This document shows positions 10,537-18,814 of a stretch of 64,000 bases of DNA, in pieces. The stretch spans positions 1,240,001-1,304,000 of the forward strand of contig NC_019701.1 of assembly GCF_000317065.1 (NCBI RefSeq), read 5' to 3'. Source of the DNA: Pseudanabaena sp. PCC 7367. GTDB lineage: Bacteria; Cyanobacteriota; Cyanobacteriia; Pseudanabaenales; Pseudanabaenaceae. A program made the position numbers and the translations under genes. The notes beneath the pieces are model-generated. The model worked only from the letters and a program-made list of their open reading frames with translations, did not search any database and was not told where the DNA came from. The first letter of the stretch is position 1. Each line of letters opens with the position of its first letter.

Positions 10537-10584
10537 TATGCACCTGTTTATGCACCTGTTTATGCACCTGTTTATGCACCTGTT
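10537..10584. repeat. 12-base tandem repeat, four perfect copies
   Basis: TATGCACCTGTT is repeated four times without mismatch at 10537-10548, 10549-10560, 10561-10572 and 10573-10584. It lies in the short spacer between two minus-strand genes, upstream of comB. Because the unit length is a multiple of three it reads through in all frames. A variable-number repeat is likely. Confidence 0.95.
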
Positions 10585-10635
10585 GTAAATATGTTGTATT
10601 TGTTTGCATCTGGATGTAATAGCACATTAACACCA

Positions 10636-11592
10636 TCAATCCCAATCTTGATCTAGTTCGGCGGCGGGGGGTGAGTTTTGCCCAGGATCAATTGCATCGA
10701 TCGGCTTGATTTGCTCTGGTTGCACAGTTTCAAACTGCGTATTTTGATTGAACCGTAACGAGTTTTGCAAATCCGGCCAATTAACCTGCTCACGGCGTTG
10801 GAGATTTGGCGATCGCCCTGCTTCGATCTGCACCACAAAATCCCCCCAATTGCTAATTAAATCAATCTGCTGGGTCACCATGATCACTGTGGTTGGTTTG
10901 GGCGATCGCAGTTGCTCTCCAGAATCAATCGCGTGGTTTGCAGTATTGGCTAACTCAAGCATTGAATTATCGGGTTGACTCGGCTGATTTGGTTGAATGG
11001 GAAAATTTACGCGATCGTGAGGCTCAGCCCTCAAATGACTCAGGATATCTAGCAATAATTCTGCTCGCCCCAAATCCAGATGAGTAGTTGGTTCATCTAG
11101 CAGTAAAACCGCTGGCTCAGTAACCAGGGCTCTAGCGATCGCCAACCATTGCTTTTGTCCAGTCGAAAGTTGCACCTCATGGCTTTGCAATAACTTAGAC
11201 TCTATTTGCAATAAATCTGTCCATTTTTCTAGCCGCTGGGCGATCGCCTCTTTGCTAAAATCCCGCAACCTCAAGGGATAGGCGATCGCATCCCGACCAC
11301 TCATCCCTAGTAAGCTGGTTTGTTGCGGCAGCAGCATGATTTGACCACGCAGATCGCTAACGGCAATTTTGGCTAAATCTTGCCCTTGATAATAAATTTT
11401 GCCGTTGGTGGGTTCGATCAAGCGGTTCAACAGTCTTAACAGCGTAGACTTGCCCACTCCCATGCAACCGACGATCGCGGTTTGGCTCCCGGCTGGGATG
11501 CTTAAATCAACATCCCTCAGAATAGCCTGCTGCCGCATCTGGTAACTAACCTGCCGCAGTTCAAGGGCAATGGGCTCACGATCGCTAATCAT
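10636..11592 (-). CDS. ABC transporter ATP-binding protein, orphan, with unusual H-loop
   Basis: A 318-residue ABC ATPase without an adjacent membrane subunit. Walker A is GCMGVGKST at residues 42-50, the Q-loop Gln lies in LPQQ near 90, the signature motif is LSTGQ at 142-146, Walker B is LLLDEP near 163-168, and the D-loop is HLD at 171-173. About 50 Pro/Asn-rich residues are inserted between the D-loop and the last beta strand. The H-loop reads VIMVTQQ, so the usual switch His is Gln at residue 241. A low-complexity tail of about 60 residues follows. The ATG at 11592 is preferred over an upstream GTG at 11607. The transported substrate is unknown; the fold most resembles ATPases of phosphate or metal import and YbbL-type systems. 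Confidence 0.85.
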   Translation of the reverse strand: MISDREPIALELRQVSYQMRQQAILRDVDLSIPAGSQTAIVGCMGVGKSTLLRLLNRLIEPTNGKIYYQGQDLAKIAVSDLRGQIMLLPQQTSLLGMSGRDAIAYPLRLRDFSKEAIAQRLEKWTDLLQIESKLLQSHEVQLSTGQKQWLAIARALVTEPAVLLLDEPTTHLDLGRAELLLDILSHLRAEPHDRVNFPIQPNQPSQPDNSMLELANTANHAIDSGEQLRSPKPTTVIMVTQQIDLISNWGDFVVQIEAGRSPNLQRREQVNWPDLQNSLRFNQNTQFETVQPEQIKPIDAIDPGQNSPPAAELDQDWD

Positions 11593-11699
11593 TAAATTTC
11601 TGATCACAATCCTTACTTCTTAGCACCTTTGAGCCATTAAGCCACTAATTAGAGCTTGACCGACTCTGCCTGAATCAAGCTGGAGTTGCGAGGCGATCA

Positions 11700-12206
11700 T
11701 TAACCACCTGGGCAAACCGCCTTTACAAATTCATGATTAACCACGCCAAAGGAAGGGCGTTGATCATTAAAGCTAAAACTATTTGCAGAGACAATTTCAC
11801 CGCTGTGGCTGTAGTTAATAATTTCATAGATTTTGACGATCCTCGCGCCACAATCCACCGCCGTATAGGCATTAGCCACGGCGATCCTTTTGCTGTCTGG
11901 TGGCAACACCACATAGGACCAGAACCGGACAAAGGGATTTTGGGTAATGATCGTACTGGGATCGATGTAAAACTCGTAGCCCTCTAGCTTGGTGACTAGT
12001 TGAAAATTAAGTACGGCCTGTTCTGCTTGTTGAATCGAAAGCGGTGCATCCGACTGGCTCGAATCGGGTTGCGGGACTTTACGAATTTGCCCCTCTAGTT
12101 TGCCCTGCTTGGGTTGGGGCGATCGCTGGGTTTGGGCAATTGCCGCTGCTGGTGCATTGAGGATGGCGATCGTACTAGCCAGCAACCAAAAGAGAATATA
12201 TTTCAT
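11700..12206 (-). CDS. Exported protein resembling surface-adhesin E family
   Basis: A 168-residue protein with a Sec signal peptide (MKYILFWLLASTIAILNAPAAAIA, cleavage around residue 24), so it is probably periplasmic. A Gln/Pro-rich linker of about 45 residues follows. The C-terminal domain begins at YEFYIDPSTI and contains the pattern RFWSYVVLP, VDCGARIVKIYEI and a final Cys, which resembles the small adhesin-E/CNP1-like exported domain. Two conserved Cys residues suggest a disulfide. Function is not known. The assignment rests on motif resemblance only. Confidence 0.7.
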   Translation of the reverse strand: MKYILFWLLASTIAILNAPAAAIAQTQRSPQPKQGKLEGQIRKVPQPDSSQSDAPLSIQQAEQAVLNFQLVTKLEGYEFYIDPSTIITQNPFVRFWSYVVLPPDSKRIAVANAYTAVDCGARIVKIYEIINYSHSGEIVSANSFSFNDQRPSFGVVNHEFVKAVCPGG

Positions 12207-12281
12207 CTTTTTTATTTAGTTTAACCTCGATCGCTGAACTGACAAATGGAGCAATTTGGCCAGCTTCAGCATCCCAACCAA

Positions 12282-12315
12282 TAAAAAAAATAAAAAGCCC
12301 AGAGGGATACTGGGC
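12282..12315 (-). terminator. Rho-independent terminator, minus strand
   Basis: On the minus strand GCCCAG pairs with CTGGGC across a seven-base loop (stem arms 12310-12315 and 12297-12302). It is followed directly by TTTTTATTTTTTTTATT. It lies 150 bases downstream of the small ORF at 12465-12605 and upstream of the adhesin-like gene. It therefore shows that something on the minus strand is transcribed up to here. Confidence 0.8.
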
Positions 12316-12425
12316 AGAAAAGTTTATCTAGCTCACCAAGGCAGGCTATTGCGCTTGACGATGGGCTAATTCTTCCACCAATGGCCAGATTACGCTACCA
12401 GAAAAAGTCGGTAGTTTGGGTCGGG

Positions 12426-12479
12426 CAATGCCCAGAAAATGGCCAGAAAATGCCTAGAGAATGCCTAGAAAATGTCAGA
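12426..12479. repeat. 11-base imperfect tandem repeat, about five copies
   Basis: Units of the form AAATGCCTAGA follow each other at 12426, 12437, 12448, 12459 and 12470 with one to three mismatches between units. The array overlaps the 3' end of the small minus-strand ORF, and the stop codon of that ORF lies within the fourth unit. Confidence 0.85.
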
Positions 12480-12605
12480 AAAGGTCGGGTTCGGCTTGGT
12501 GCTAGCTAGCCCATAAAGCCAACTAGAATTACCGATTATTGCCCAAATAATGGCGATCGCGGTTAATACCTTGCCCGCATCGGGCGCTTTGTTTGGTTTT
12601 TTCAT
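12465..12605 (-). CDS. Putative 46-residue single-pass membrane protein
   Basis: Minus-strand ORF too short for routine calling. It encodes MKKPNKAPDAG, a hydrophobic helix KVLTAIAIIWAIIGNSSWLYGL, and the polar tail ASTKPNPTFSDIF. The layout, a basic N-terminus followed by one transmembrane helix, is typical of the many small photosystem, NDH or stress membrane proteins of cyanobacteria, but I do not recognise the family. No clear ribosome binding site precedes the ATG. Support comes from the natural composition, the isolated position in a 900-base gap, and a strong terminator downstream on the same strand at 12282-12315. Confidence 0.5.
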   Translation of the reverse strand: MKKPNKAPDAGKVLTAIAIIWAIIGNSSWLYGLASTKPNPTFSDIF

Positions 12606-13110
12606 TTTTAAATGCCAAATTTAAATATCAGCTAAATTAATTGGAGCCAAGCTCTAAATATTTTTGATTACATCGTCACATTACATTATTGTTGTGAAAC
12701 CGCTATTTACTGCCATAGTTAAGCCGCTTTAAATTATTTAATAAAGCAGTAGGAAACCCTTTTGATCGGTATGGCGATCGCCTCAATCTGCATATTTGCC
12801 ATATATTAAAGTCTCTGAACCCGTTGATCGGTTGCTGCGTCTAAAAAAAATGCCCACTGAGCCAAAGGTTAGCCAATCCTAGATCCCAAAGATTCCAACC
12901 ATGGCAGGTATAGGCTAAATTGAGGTGACCTAGTATAATTATGGCTCGCACAGTGCGTTTTAATACTCAACATACTCAACCTGCATTATATTTTTTTGAT
13001 CGCATGGTTTAGAGTCAAACCAGCTTACTTAAAGCCAGATTGTATATTTAGCACTGTAATCACCAAAGCAATCTCGATCGAATCATCCAAGTAAATATCG
13101 TAAGTAAATA
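12606..13110. other. Spacer upstream of trigger factor
   Basis: About 505 AT-rich bases between the divergent small ORF and tig. They should hold both promoters. I see no gene or distinctive structure. Confidence 0.5.
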
Positions 13111-14538
13111 ATGAAAGTTCTGTCCCAAGAAAAAATACCAGAAAGCAGAGTTTGTTTTGAAATTGAGATCGAAGGCGAGAAGTCTCAAGCAGCTTACGAT
13201 CGCAACCTCAAAAGCTTAAGCAAATCTGTTCGCGTACCCGGTTTTAGACCAGGTAAAGCCCCTCAAAAAATGGTATTGCGTCATGTTGGGGCTGAGAACC
13301 TAAAAGCAACCATTTTGCAAGAGCTACTCGAAAAAGCCCTCACCGATGTATTAAAAGATAAAGAAGAGGAGCTTCAGGTAATCGGTAGTTTTGACTTGCT
13401 ATCCTCCGCTGATGAGCTATTGGATCAGCTTGAATATGGCGAACCGCTAGTTTTTAAGGCGGCGATCGATGTGCAGCCCGCCCCTGAACTAGATAAATAT
13501 TCGGGGTTTGAGCTAAAAGTCGAAAAAATTGAGCCAGATCTAAGCCAGGTTGATGAAACCCTGCATCAGTATCAATTGCGCCAATCGACCCTAGTACCGG
13601 TTGAAGATCGCGGCGCGGAACTTGGTGATGTAATCACGATCGACTTCACCGTAGCCGATGAAGACGGCAATGAGCTGCCTGAGATGGGAGCCGAAGACAT
13701 GCCGATGGAAATGGATGAAAGCGATTTTATCCCTGAACTGATTCAAAAGCTGGTGGGCATCAAGCTAGATGAAACCAGAGAAATTACCGTCACCGTCCCA
13801 GAAGGATATTTAGATGACGAGTACGAAGGTAAGCCAGCCACCTTTACAATTACGCTAAAAGACCTCAAAGCACGGGAATTGCCAGAACTAGACGACGATT
13901 TTGCCCAGGCGATCAGCGATCGGGAAACCATGGCCGAGTTACGCGAGTTTCTAGAACAGCGGATTATTGATGAGGCCGAAGAAACCACCAAGGCTAATCT
14001 AGAAGGTGCGATTCTCGAGCAGCTAGTTGAAAACCTGACGATCGAATTACCCCATAGCTTAGTTAGCCGAGAAGTTGACTATATGCTGCAACAGCAAGCA
14101 ATGTATATGCAGCGTAATGCCCAGGGTGATGATCAAATGCTTAAAAAAGTATTTGGCCAAAAAGAATTCGTGGCCGAAATGCGCCGCTTGAATGAGCCCG
14201 AAGCGATCAATCGCCTCCAGCGCACGATGGCATTGGCTGAAGTGGCCAGATTAGAAAAAATCACCGTGCCAGAAGAAGAACTCAAAACCAAAATCGATGA
14301 GCTACGGCAAAACCTTGGTGGTCAACAAGTTGATGATCAAACCCTGCGGGAAGTGATCGAAGATGAGATGGTAACCGAGCATGTGCTGGAATGGTTAAAA
14401 GAAAACTCCCAGATTGAATATGTACCTGAGGGCAGTCTGGAGCCAGATCCAGCCGCTCTAGATGCTGATCTAGATTCTGAGTCAGAAGAAGAAGCTCAAC
14501 CAGTTGAGGTGGAAGTGGTTGAAGCCGAGGCTGAATAG
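13111..14538 (+). CDS. tig: Trigger factor
   Basis: A 475-residue ribosome-associated chaperone and peptidyl-prolyl isomerase that shields nascent chains at the exit tunnel. The N-terminal ribosome-binding domain has the signature VRVPGFRPGKAPQKMV at about residues 40-55. The FKBP-like domain follows at roughly 160-250 (GDVITIDFTVADEDG), and a long helical C-terminal domain to about 430. The last 40 residues are strongly acidic, a common cyanobacterial feature. It precedes clpP and clpX, the classical gene order, but the 558-base gap to clpP suggests clpP has its own promoter. Confidence 0.97.
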   Translation: MKVLSQEKIPESRVCFEIEIEGEKSQAAYDRNLKSLSKSVRVPGFRPGKAPQKMVLRHVGAENLKATILQELLEKALTDVLKDKEEELQVIGSFDLLSSADELLDQLEYGEPLVFKAAIDVQPAPELDKYSGFELKVEKIEPDLSQVDETLHQYQLRQSTLVPVEDRGAELGDVITIDFTVADEDGNELPEMGAEDMPMEMDESDFIPELIQKLVGIKLDETREITVTVPEGYLDDEYEGKPATFTITLKDLKARELPELDDDFAQAISDRETMAELREFLEQRIIDEAEETTKANLEGAILEQLVENLTIELPHSLVSREVDYMLQQQAMYMQRNAQGDDQMLKKVFGQKEFVAEMRRLNEPEAINRLQRTMALAEVARLEKITVPEEELKTKIDELRQNLGGQQVDDQTLREVIEDEMVTEHVLEWLKENSQIEYVPEGSLEPDPAALDADLDSESEEEAQPVEVEVVEAEAE

Positions 14539-15096
14539 CGCCAAATAATGCCAAGTTGTGGTCGATCAAGTCGATCAATCAAATAGTGCTTTAGTAAGGC
14601 TGGATCACGATTAACCAAAACGATCGGCCAAGTTTTTGAGCAACGATTCAAATTACTGGCAATCATTGTCAGGCTTCGATTGCAGTAGTTAGTTATATTT
14701 ACTTTTTGTAACTTTGGCATATAACTACCTCAGTCAACTTAGCTTGTAGATCTTAAGCAGATATTAAGTTCAGCAACAGATAAATGCAACGCTAAACTAG
14801 CCCGAAGCTATGTATTGGCTAGATCAGGGTACTATAGGAATAGGGTGGTTAAAGTGCTGCGATCATGCTCAAAAATTGTTGTTCAGGGGGCTAAATTGAA
14901 GAATCTAGTCACCAACGATGGATAATTTAGGGCATAATAACTTTCAGCGCATCATAAACAGATCGACAAAATCGAGATCGGTCATCGTCAGAATAATCTA
15001 ATGCTGCGATCGCTGGATTGAACTAAATTTATAAAGCTCAGCCGTTGCCAGCCCCATCTAACTATTCAAACTGATCGCTTTGCCAATCACGACTTT
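14539..15096. other. Spacer between tig and clpP
   Basis: 558 bases without an ORF worth calling. No strong terminator for tig could be identified. The region presumably holds the clpP-clpX promoter. Confidence 0.5.
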
Positions 15097-15795
15097 ATGC
15101 AACTAGAATCCGGCTCATATCAATTGCAAAGTTTACATCACACCCAGCGACTCCAAAGCCTACATGGCTTGCAGGCTACCCAGGGCGAAATTGTGCCTAT
15201 GGTAGTTGAGCAATCGGGACGCGGCGAAAGAGCTTTTGATATCTACTCACGCCTTTTGCGCGAACGGATCGTGTTTTTGGGTACTCAGGTTGATGACAAT
15301 CTGGCCAGCCTAATCATGTCTCAGCTTCTATTTTTGGAAGCCGAAGATCCCGAAAAGGATATCTACCTTTACATCAACTCCCCCGGTGGTTCTGTAACTG
15401 CGGGGATGGCGATCTATGACACGCTCCAACATGTTCAGCCAGATGTGTCCACCATTTGTATGGGCTTGGCGGCTAGTATGGGTGCTTTTCTGCTATCCGC
15501 TGGAGCCAAAGGTAAGCGCATGGCACTACCCAATGCCCGGATTATGATCCATCAGCCTCTAGGTGGTGCAAGGGGGCAAGCCGTTGACATTGAAATTCAA
15601 GCCAAAGAAATTCTTTACCATAAAAACACCCTGAACCAACTTCTGGCAGAGCATACTGGACAATCACTCGATCGGATTGAAGCCGATACTGAGCGAGATT
15701 TCTTTATGTCGCCTGCCGAAGCAAAGGAATATGGTTTAATTGATACCGTTTTAGTCAAACCAGCTGCCCCAGCCAGGCAGCTTTCACCAGCGTAG
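15097..15795 (+). CDS. clpP: ATP-dependent Clp protease proteolytic subunit
   Basis: A 232-residue serine protease subunit that forms the proteolytic barrel used by ClpX. The catalytic Ser lies in [14 protein letters not shown] (about residue 129), the His in [10 protein letters not shown] (about 154) and the Asp in the region around 200. The segment [22 protein letters not shown] is the family hallmark. The N-terminal 34 residues before [14 protein letters not shown] are not conserved, so initiation at that internal ATG (15199) is possible. The gene stops 17 bases before clpX, so the two are cotranscribed; in cyanobacteria the clpP paralogue next to clpX is the usual ClpX partner. Confidence 0.96.
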   Translation: MQLESGSYQLQSLHHTQRLQSLHGLQATQGEIVPMVVEQSGRGERAFDIYSRLLRERIVFLGTQVDDNLASLIMSQLLFLEAEDPEKDIYLYINSPGGSVTAGMAIYDTLQHVQPDVSTICMGLAASMGAFLLSAGAKGKRMALPNARIMIHQPLGGARGQAVDIEIQAKEILYHKNTLNQLLAEHTGQSLDRIEADTERDFFMSPAEAKEYGLIDTVLVKPAAPARQLSPA

Positions 15796-15812
15796 CCTAT
15801 GAGATTCCTATT

Positions 15813-17147
15813 ATGCCTAGCAAATACGACTCCCATCTCAAATGTTCATTCTGCGGTAAGTCACAGGAGCAGGTACGCAAATTAATTGCTGGCCCTGGCG
15901 TATATATCTGTGATGAATGCGTGGATTTATGTAATGAGATTCTAGATGAGGAGCTGTTTAATGGCACCTCAGCCCAGGCAACTCAGCGCCGCGAAGCCCA
16001 ACCCGAAAAGCGTAAAGCTAAATCGATCAAGGGACGTAGCCTGAGCCAAATTCCTAAACCGCGTGATATCAAGCGTTATCTTGATGAGCATGTAATTGGC
16101 CAAGATGAAGCCAAAAAAGTGCTTTCAGTGGCTGTTTATAATCATTACAAGCGCCTGAGCGTCTTGGATGAGGAAGGCCAGACCCCAGAAGATGCGATCG
16201 AATTACAAAAGTCAAATATCCTGTTAATTGGTCCTACTGGCTGTGGTAAAACCCTGCTGGCTCAGACCCTAGCTGAGATTTTGGATGTGCCCTTTGCGGT
16301 TGCCGATGCCACTACCCTCACTGAAGCGGGTTATGTGGGCGAGGATGTGGAAAACATTCTGCTACGGCTGTTGCAGGTGGCCGATCTAGATGTGGAAGAA
16401 GCCCAACGCGGCATTATTTACATCGACGAAATTGATAAAATCGCCCGCAAGAGCGAGAATACCTCGATCACCCGTGATGTGTCCGGTGAAGGTGTACAGC
16501 AAGCGCTGTTAAAAATGCTGGAAGGCACCGTTGCCAATGTGCCACCCCAGGGTGGACGCAAGCACCCCTATCAAGACTGCATTCAGATCGATACCAAAAA
16601 TATTCTATTCATCTGCGGCGGTGCATTTGTCGGCTTGGACAAGGCAGTTGAGCAACGGGTGGGCAAAAAGTCGATGGGCTTTATCCAACAAATGGAAGCT
16701 ATGCCCAAGGAAAAACGCACTGCCAATATGCTCAAGCAGGTGCAGCCAGAAGATCTAGTTAAGTTTGGCATGATTCCAGAATTCATTGGCCGGGTGCCGA
16801 TTTTGGCAGGCGTAGAGCCACTGGATGAAAATACCCTGATTTCGATCCTGACCGAGCCACGTAATGCTCTGGTGAAGCAGTACCAAAAATTGTTGGGAAT
16901 GGATAATGTGGAGCTAGAATTTGCCAGTGATGCCATTACGGCGATCGCCAAGGAAGCCTATCGTCGCAAGACTGGCGCAAGATCGTTGCGGGGCATCGTT
17001 GAGCAATTGATGCTTGATTTGATGTATGAATTACCATCGCGTAAGGACGTACGCCGCTGTACGATTACGGGCGAAATGGTGGAGAAACTCTCCTCGGCGG
17101 AAGTTTTACTGCATCCCTCATCCTTACCAAAAACTGAAACTGCTTAA
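15813..17147 (+). CDS. clpX: ATP-dependent Clp protease ATP-binding subunit ClpX
   Basis: A 444-residue AAA+ unfoldase that feeds substrates to ClpP. The N-terminal zinc-binding domain has CSFCGKSQ and, 18 residues later, CDECVDLC. Walker A is GPTGCGKT at about residue 138, Walker B is IIYIDEIDK, and sensor and C-terminal sequences include [12 protein letters not shown] and [13 protein letters not shown]. Length is normal. Translation is probably coupled to clpP, which ends 17 bases upstream. Confidence 0.98.
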   Translation: MPSKYDSHLKCSFCGKSQEQVRKLIAGPGVYICDECVDLCNEILDEELFNGTSAQATQRREAQPEKRKAKSIKGRSLSQIPKPRDIKRYLDEHVIGQDEAKKVLSVAVYNHYKRLSVLDEEGQTPEDAIELQKSNILLIGPTGCGKTLLAQTLAEILDVPFAVADATTLTEAGYVGEDVENILLRLLQVADLDVEEAQRGIIYIDEIDKIARKSENTSITRDVSGEGVQQALLKMLEGTVANVPPQGGRKHPYQDCIQIDTKNILFICGGAFVGLDKAVEQRVGKKSMGFIQQMEAMPKEKRTANMLKQVQPEDLVKFGMIPEFIGRVPILAGVEPLDENTLISILTEPRNALVKQYQKLLGMDNVELEFASDAITAIAKEAYRRKTGARSLRGIVEQLMLDLMYELPSRKDVRRCTITGEMVEKLSSAEVLLHPSSLPKTETA

Positions 17148-17246
17148 GCTAAATCGTGTAGATCTACTAACAGATTTGTGCATTAAGGTATAGTCACATG
17201 GATAAAATTAATGGCAAAATAATGCCATGTATCCTTGGCTACCACG

Positions 17247-17795
17247 ATGTCTAAATCTGCCCATCCGCCAGAGATGCTGGTGGATGCCTACAATGTAATC
17301 GGTGCCTGGTTATGGCTAAAGGAACTCAAAAACTCCGCTAGTCTCGATCGGGCTCGCCGTGAACTTATCGAGGCCATGACTAACTTTGCTCATTTTCATG
17401 GCTATAAGACCACGTTGGTATTTGATGCCTATAATCAAGCTACGCCTGCGGCAGTTGAAAAAATTACCAAAAATTTAAAACTCCACTACACCGATTATCG
17501 CCAGACCGCCGACACCTTTATTGAAAAAACCTGCGCCCGTTTGCATCGCCACCCGCTGCGGCATTTAAAACGGGTTATTGTAGTAACTTCCGATCGCGCC
17601 CAGCACACAGTTACCACTGGCTATGGTGCAGAATGGATGTCCGCTGAAGCCCTGGAACAAGAAGTATCAATTGCAAATCGCCGCATCCAACGCCACCAAC
17701 GTCCCAAAACTCGCGCTGGCGATCAAACCCTCCGCCACATGCTCGATCGCCACACCTTCGAAACCCTCGATCGGATGCGTAAGGGTTTACAGTAA
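17247..17795 (+). CDS. NYN-domain (YacP-like) ribonuclease family protein
   Basis: A 182-residue PIN-like NYN-domain protein of the YacP/Rae1 family (formerly DUF901), predicted RNA endonuclease. The N-terminal motif LVDAYNVIGAW carries the first acidic metal ligand, VFDAYNQ the second, and YTDYRQTADTFIEK plus VVTSDRAQ the remaining ones. Homologues act on mRNA or rRNA at the ribosome. The ATG at 17247 is preferred; a TTG four codons upstream is also in frame. It follows clpX by 99 bases and precedes a glutathione-transferase gene by 50 bases, so it may be part of a longer transcript. Confidence 0.88.
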   Translation: MSKSAHPPEMLVDAYNVIGAWLWLKELKNSASLDRARRELIEAMTNFAHFHGYKTTLVFDAYNQATPAAVEKITKNLKLHYTDYRQTADTFIEKTCARLHRHPLRHLKRVIVVTSDRAQHTVTTGYGAEWMSAEALEQEVSIANRRIQRHQRPKTRAGDQTLRHMLDRHTFETLDRMRKGLQ

Positions 17796-17845
17796 TCAAT
17801 TCAAAAGATATTTTTAGGTGACTAGAAAACTAAGGGAATAAATAA

Positions 17846-18808
17846 ATGGGGTTATTGGTTGAAGGAGTTTGGCGCGACCAGTGGTATGACACCAGCAAAA
17901 CCGGTGGTAAGTTTGTGCGGCAATCGAGTAGTTTCCGTAATCAGATTACTGCCGATGGCTCTGGTGGGTTCAAGGCGGAGGCCGATCGCTATCACTTGTA
18001 TGTGTCGCTGGCCTGTCCCTGGGCGCACCGCACTTTGATTTTCCGTAAGCTCAAGGGATTAACCGATCTAATTTCGGTGTCGGTGGTCAATCCCCTGATG
18101 CTGGAACATGGTTGGACATTTGACCCTGCCCCTGGTGTAATTGCTGACTCGGTTAATGGGGCTAGTTATTTGCATCAGGTCTATACCAAAGCCCAGCCTG
18201 ATTACACCGGGCGGGTGACGGTGCCGGTACTGTGGGACAAAGAAACCAGCACGATCGTGAATAATGAATCGGCGGAAATCATTCGCCTGTTCAATCGTGA
18301 ATTTGCCGCCTTTAGTAGCAATGACCTGGATTTTTGCCCCGATGATCTGGTAGCCGAGATTGACGAGATCAACGAATTTGTTTATGACAATATTAATAAC
18401 GGCGTGTATAAATGTGGATTTGCGACCACCCAAGCTGCCTATGCGGAAGCATTCGCCTCGCTATTTGATGCCCTGGACAAATTAGAAGCCAGATTGAGTA
18501 AGCAACGTTATCTGGTGGGCGATCGCCTGACCGAAGCCGATTGGCGTTTGTTTACCACCCTGGTCAGGTTTGATCCGGTTTATGTGGGGCATTTTAAATG
18601 TAATAAGCAGCGCATTGCCGACTATCCCAACCTGTCTAACTATCTGCGCGAGTTATATCAATATGGTGATGTGGCCGAAACCGTGAACCTGGATCACATC
18701 AAGCAGCATTATTATGCCAGCCATAAAACCATCAACCCCACCGGCATCATACCGATCGGCCCTGATTTGAACTATAGCCAGCCCCATAACCGCGATCGCA
18801 GCTATTAA
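17846..18808 (+). CDS. Glutathionyl-hydroquinone reductase (Xi-class glutathione transferase)
   Basis: A 320-residue Xi-class glutathione S-transferase (YqjG/ECM4 family). The thioredoxin-like N-terminal domain carries the catalytic Cys in SLACPWAHRTLI (about residue 55), typical of enzymes that reductively remove glutathione from glutathionyl-hydroquinones. The conserved NPLMLEHGWTF and NNESAEIIRLFN follow, and the helical C-terminal domain has RYLVGDRLTEADWRLFTTLVRFD. AAGGGAA lies at good distance before the ATG. It ends only six bases from the convergent C39-like gene. Confidence 0.93.
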   Translation: MGLLVEGVWRDQWYDTSKTGGKFVRQSSSFRNQITADGSGGFKAEADRYHLYVSLACPWAHRTLIFRKLKGLTDLISVSVVNPLMLEHGWTFDPAPGVIADSVNGASYLHQVYTKAQPDYTGRVTVPVLWDKETSTIVNNESAEIIRLFNREFAAFSSNDLDFCPDDLVAEIDEINEFVYDNINNGVYKCGFATTQAAYAEAFASLFDALDKLEARLSKQRYLVGDRLTEADWRLFTTLVRFDPVYVGHFKCNKQRIADYPNLSNYLRELYQYGDVAETVNLDHIKQHYYASHKTINPTGIIPIGPDLNYSQPHNRDRSY

Positions 18809-18814
18809 TTCTTG

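Noticed and set aside
10537-10584. Possible CRISPR-like repeat
   Set aside because: Four 12-base units are directly adjacent with no spacers, so it is a minisatellite, not a CRISPR array.
11652-11680. Inverted repeat AGCTTGA ... TCAAGCT between the ABC ATPase and adhesin-like genes
   Set aside because: A 15-base loop and no T-run; too weak to call a terminator.
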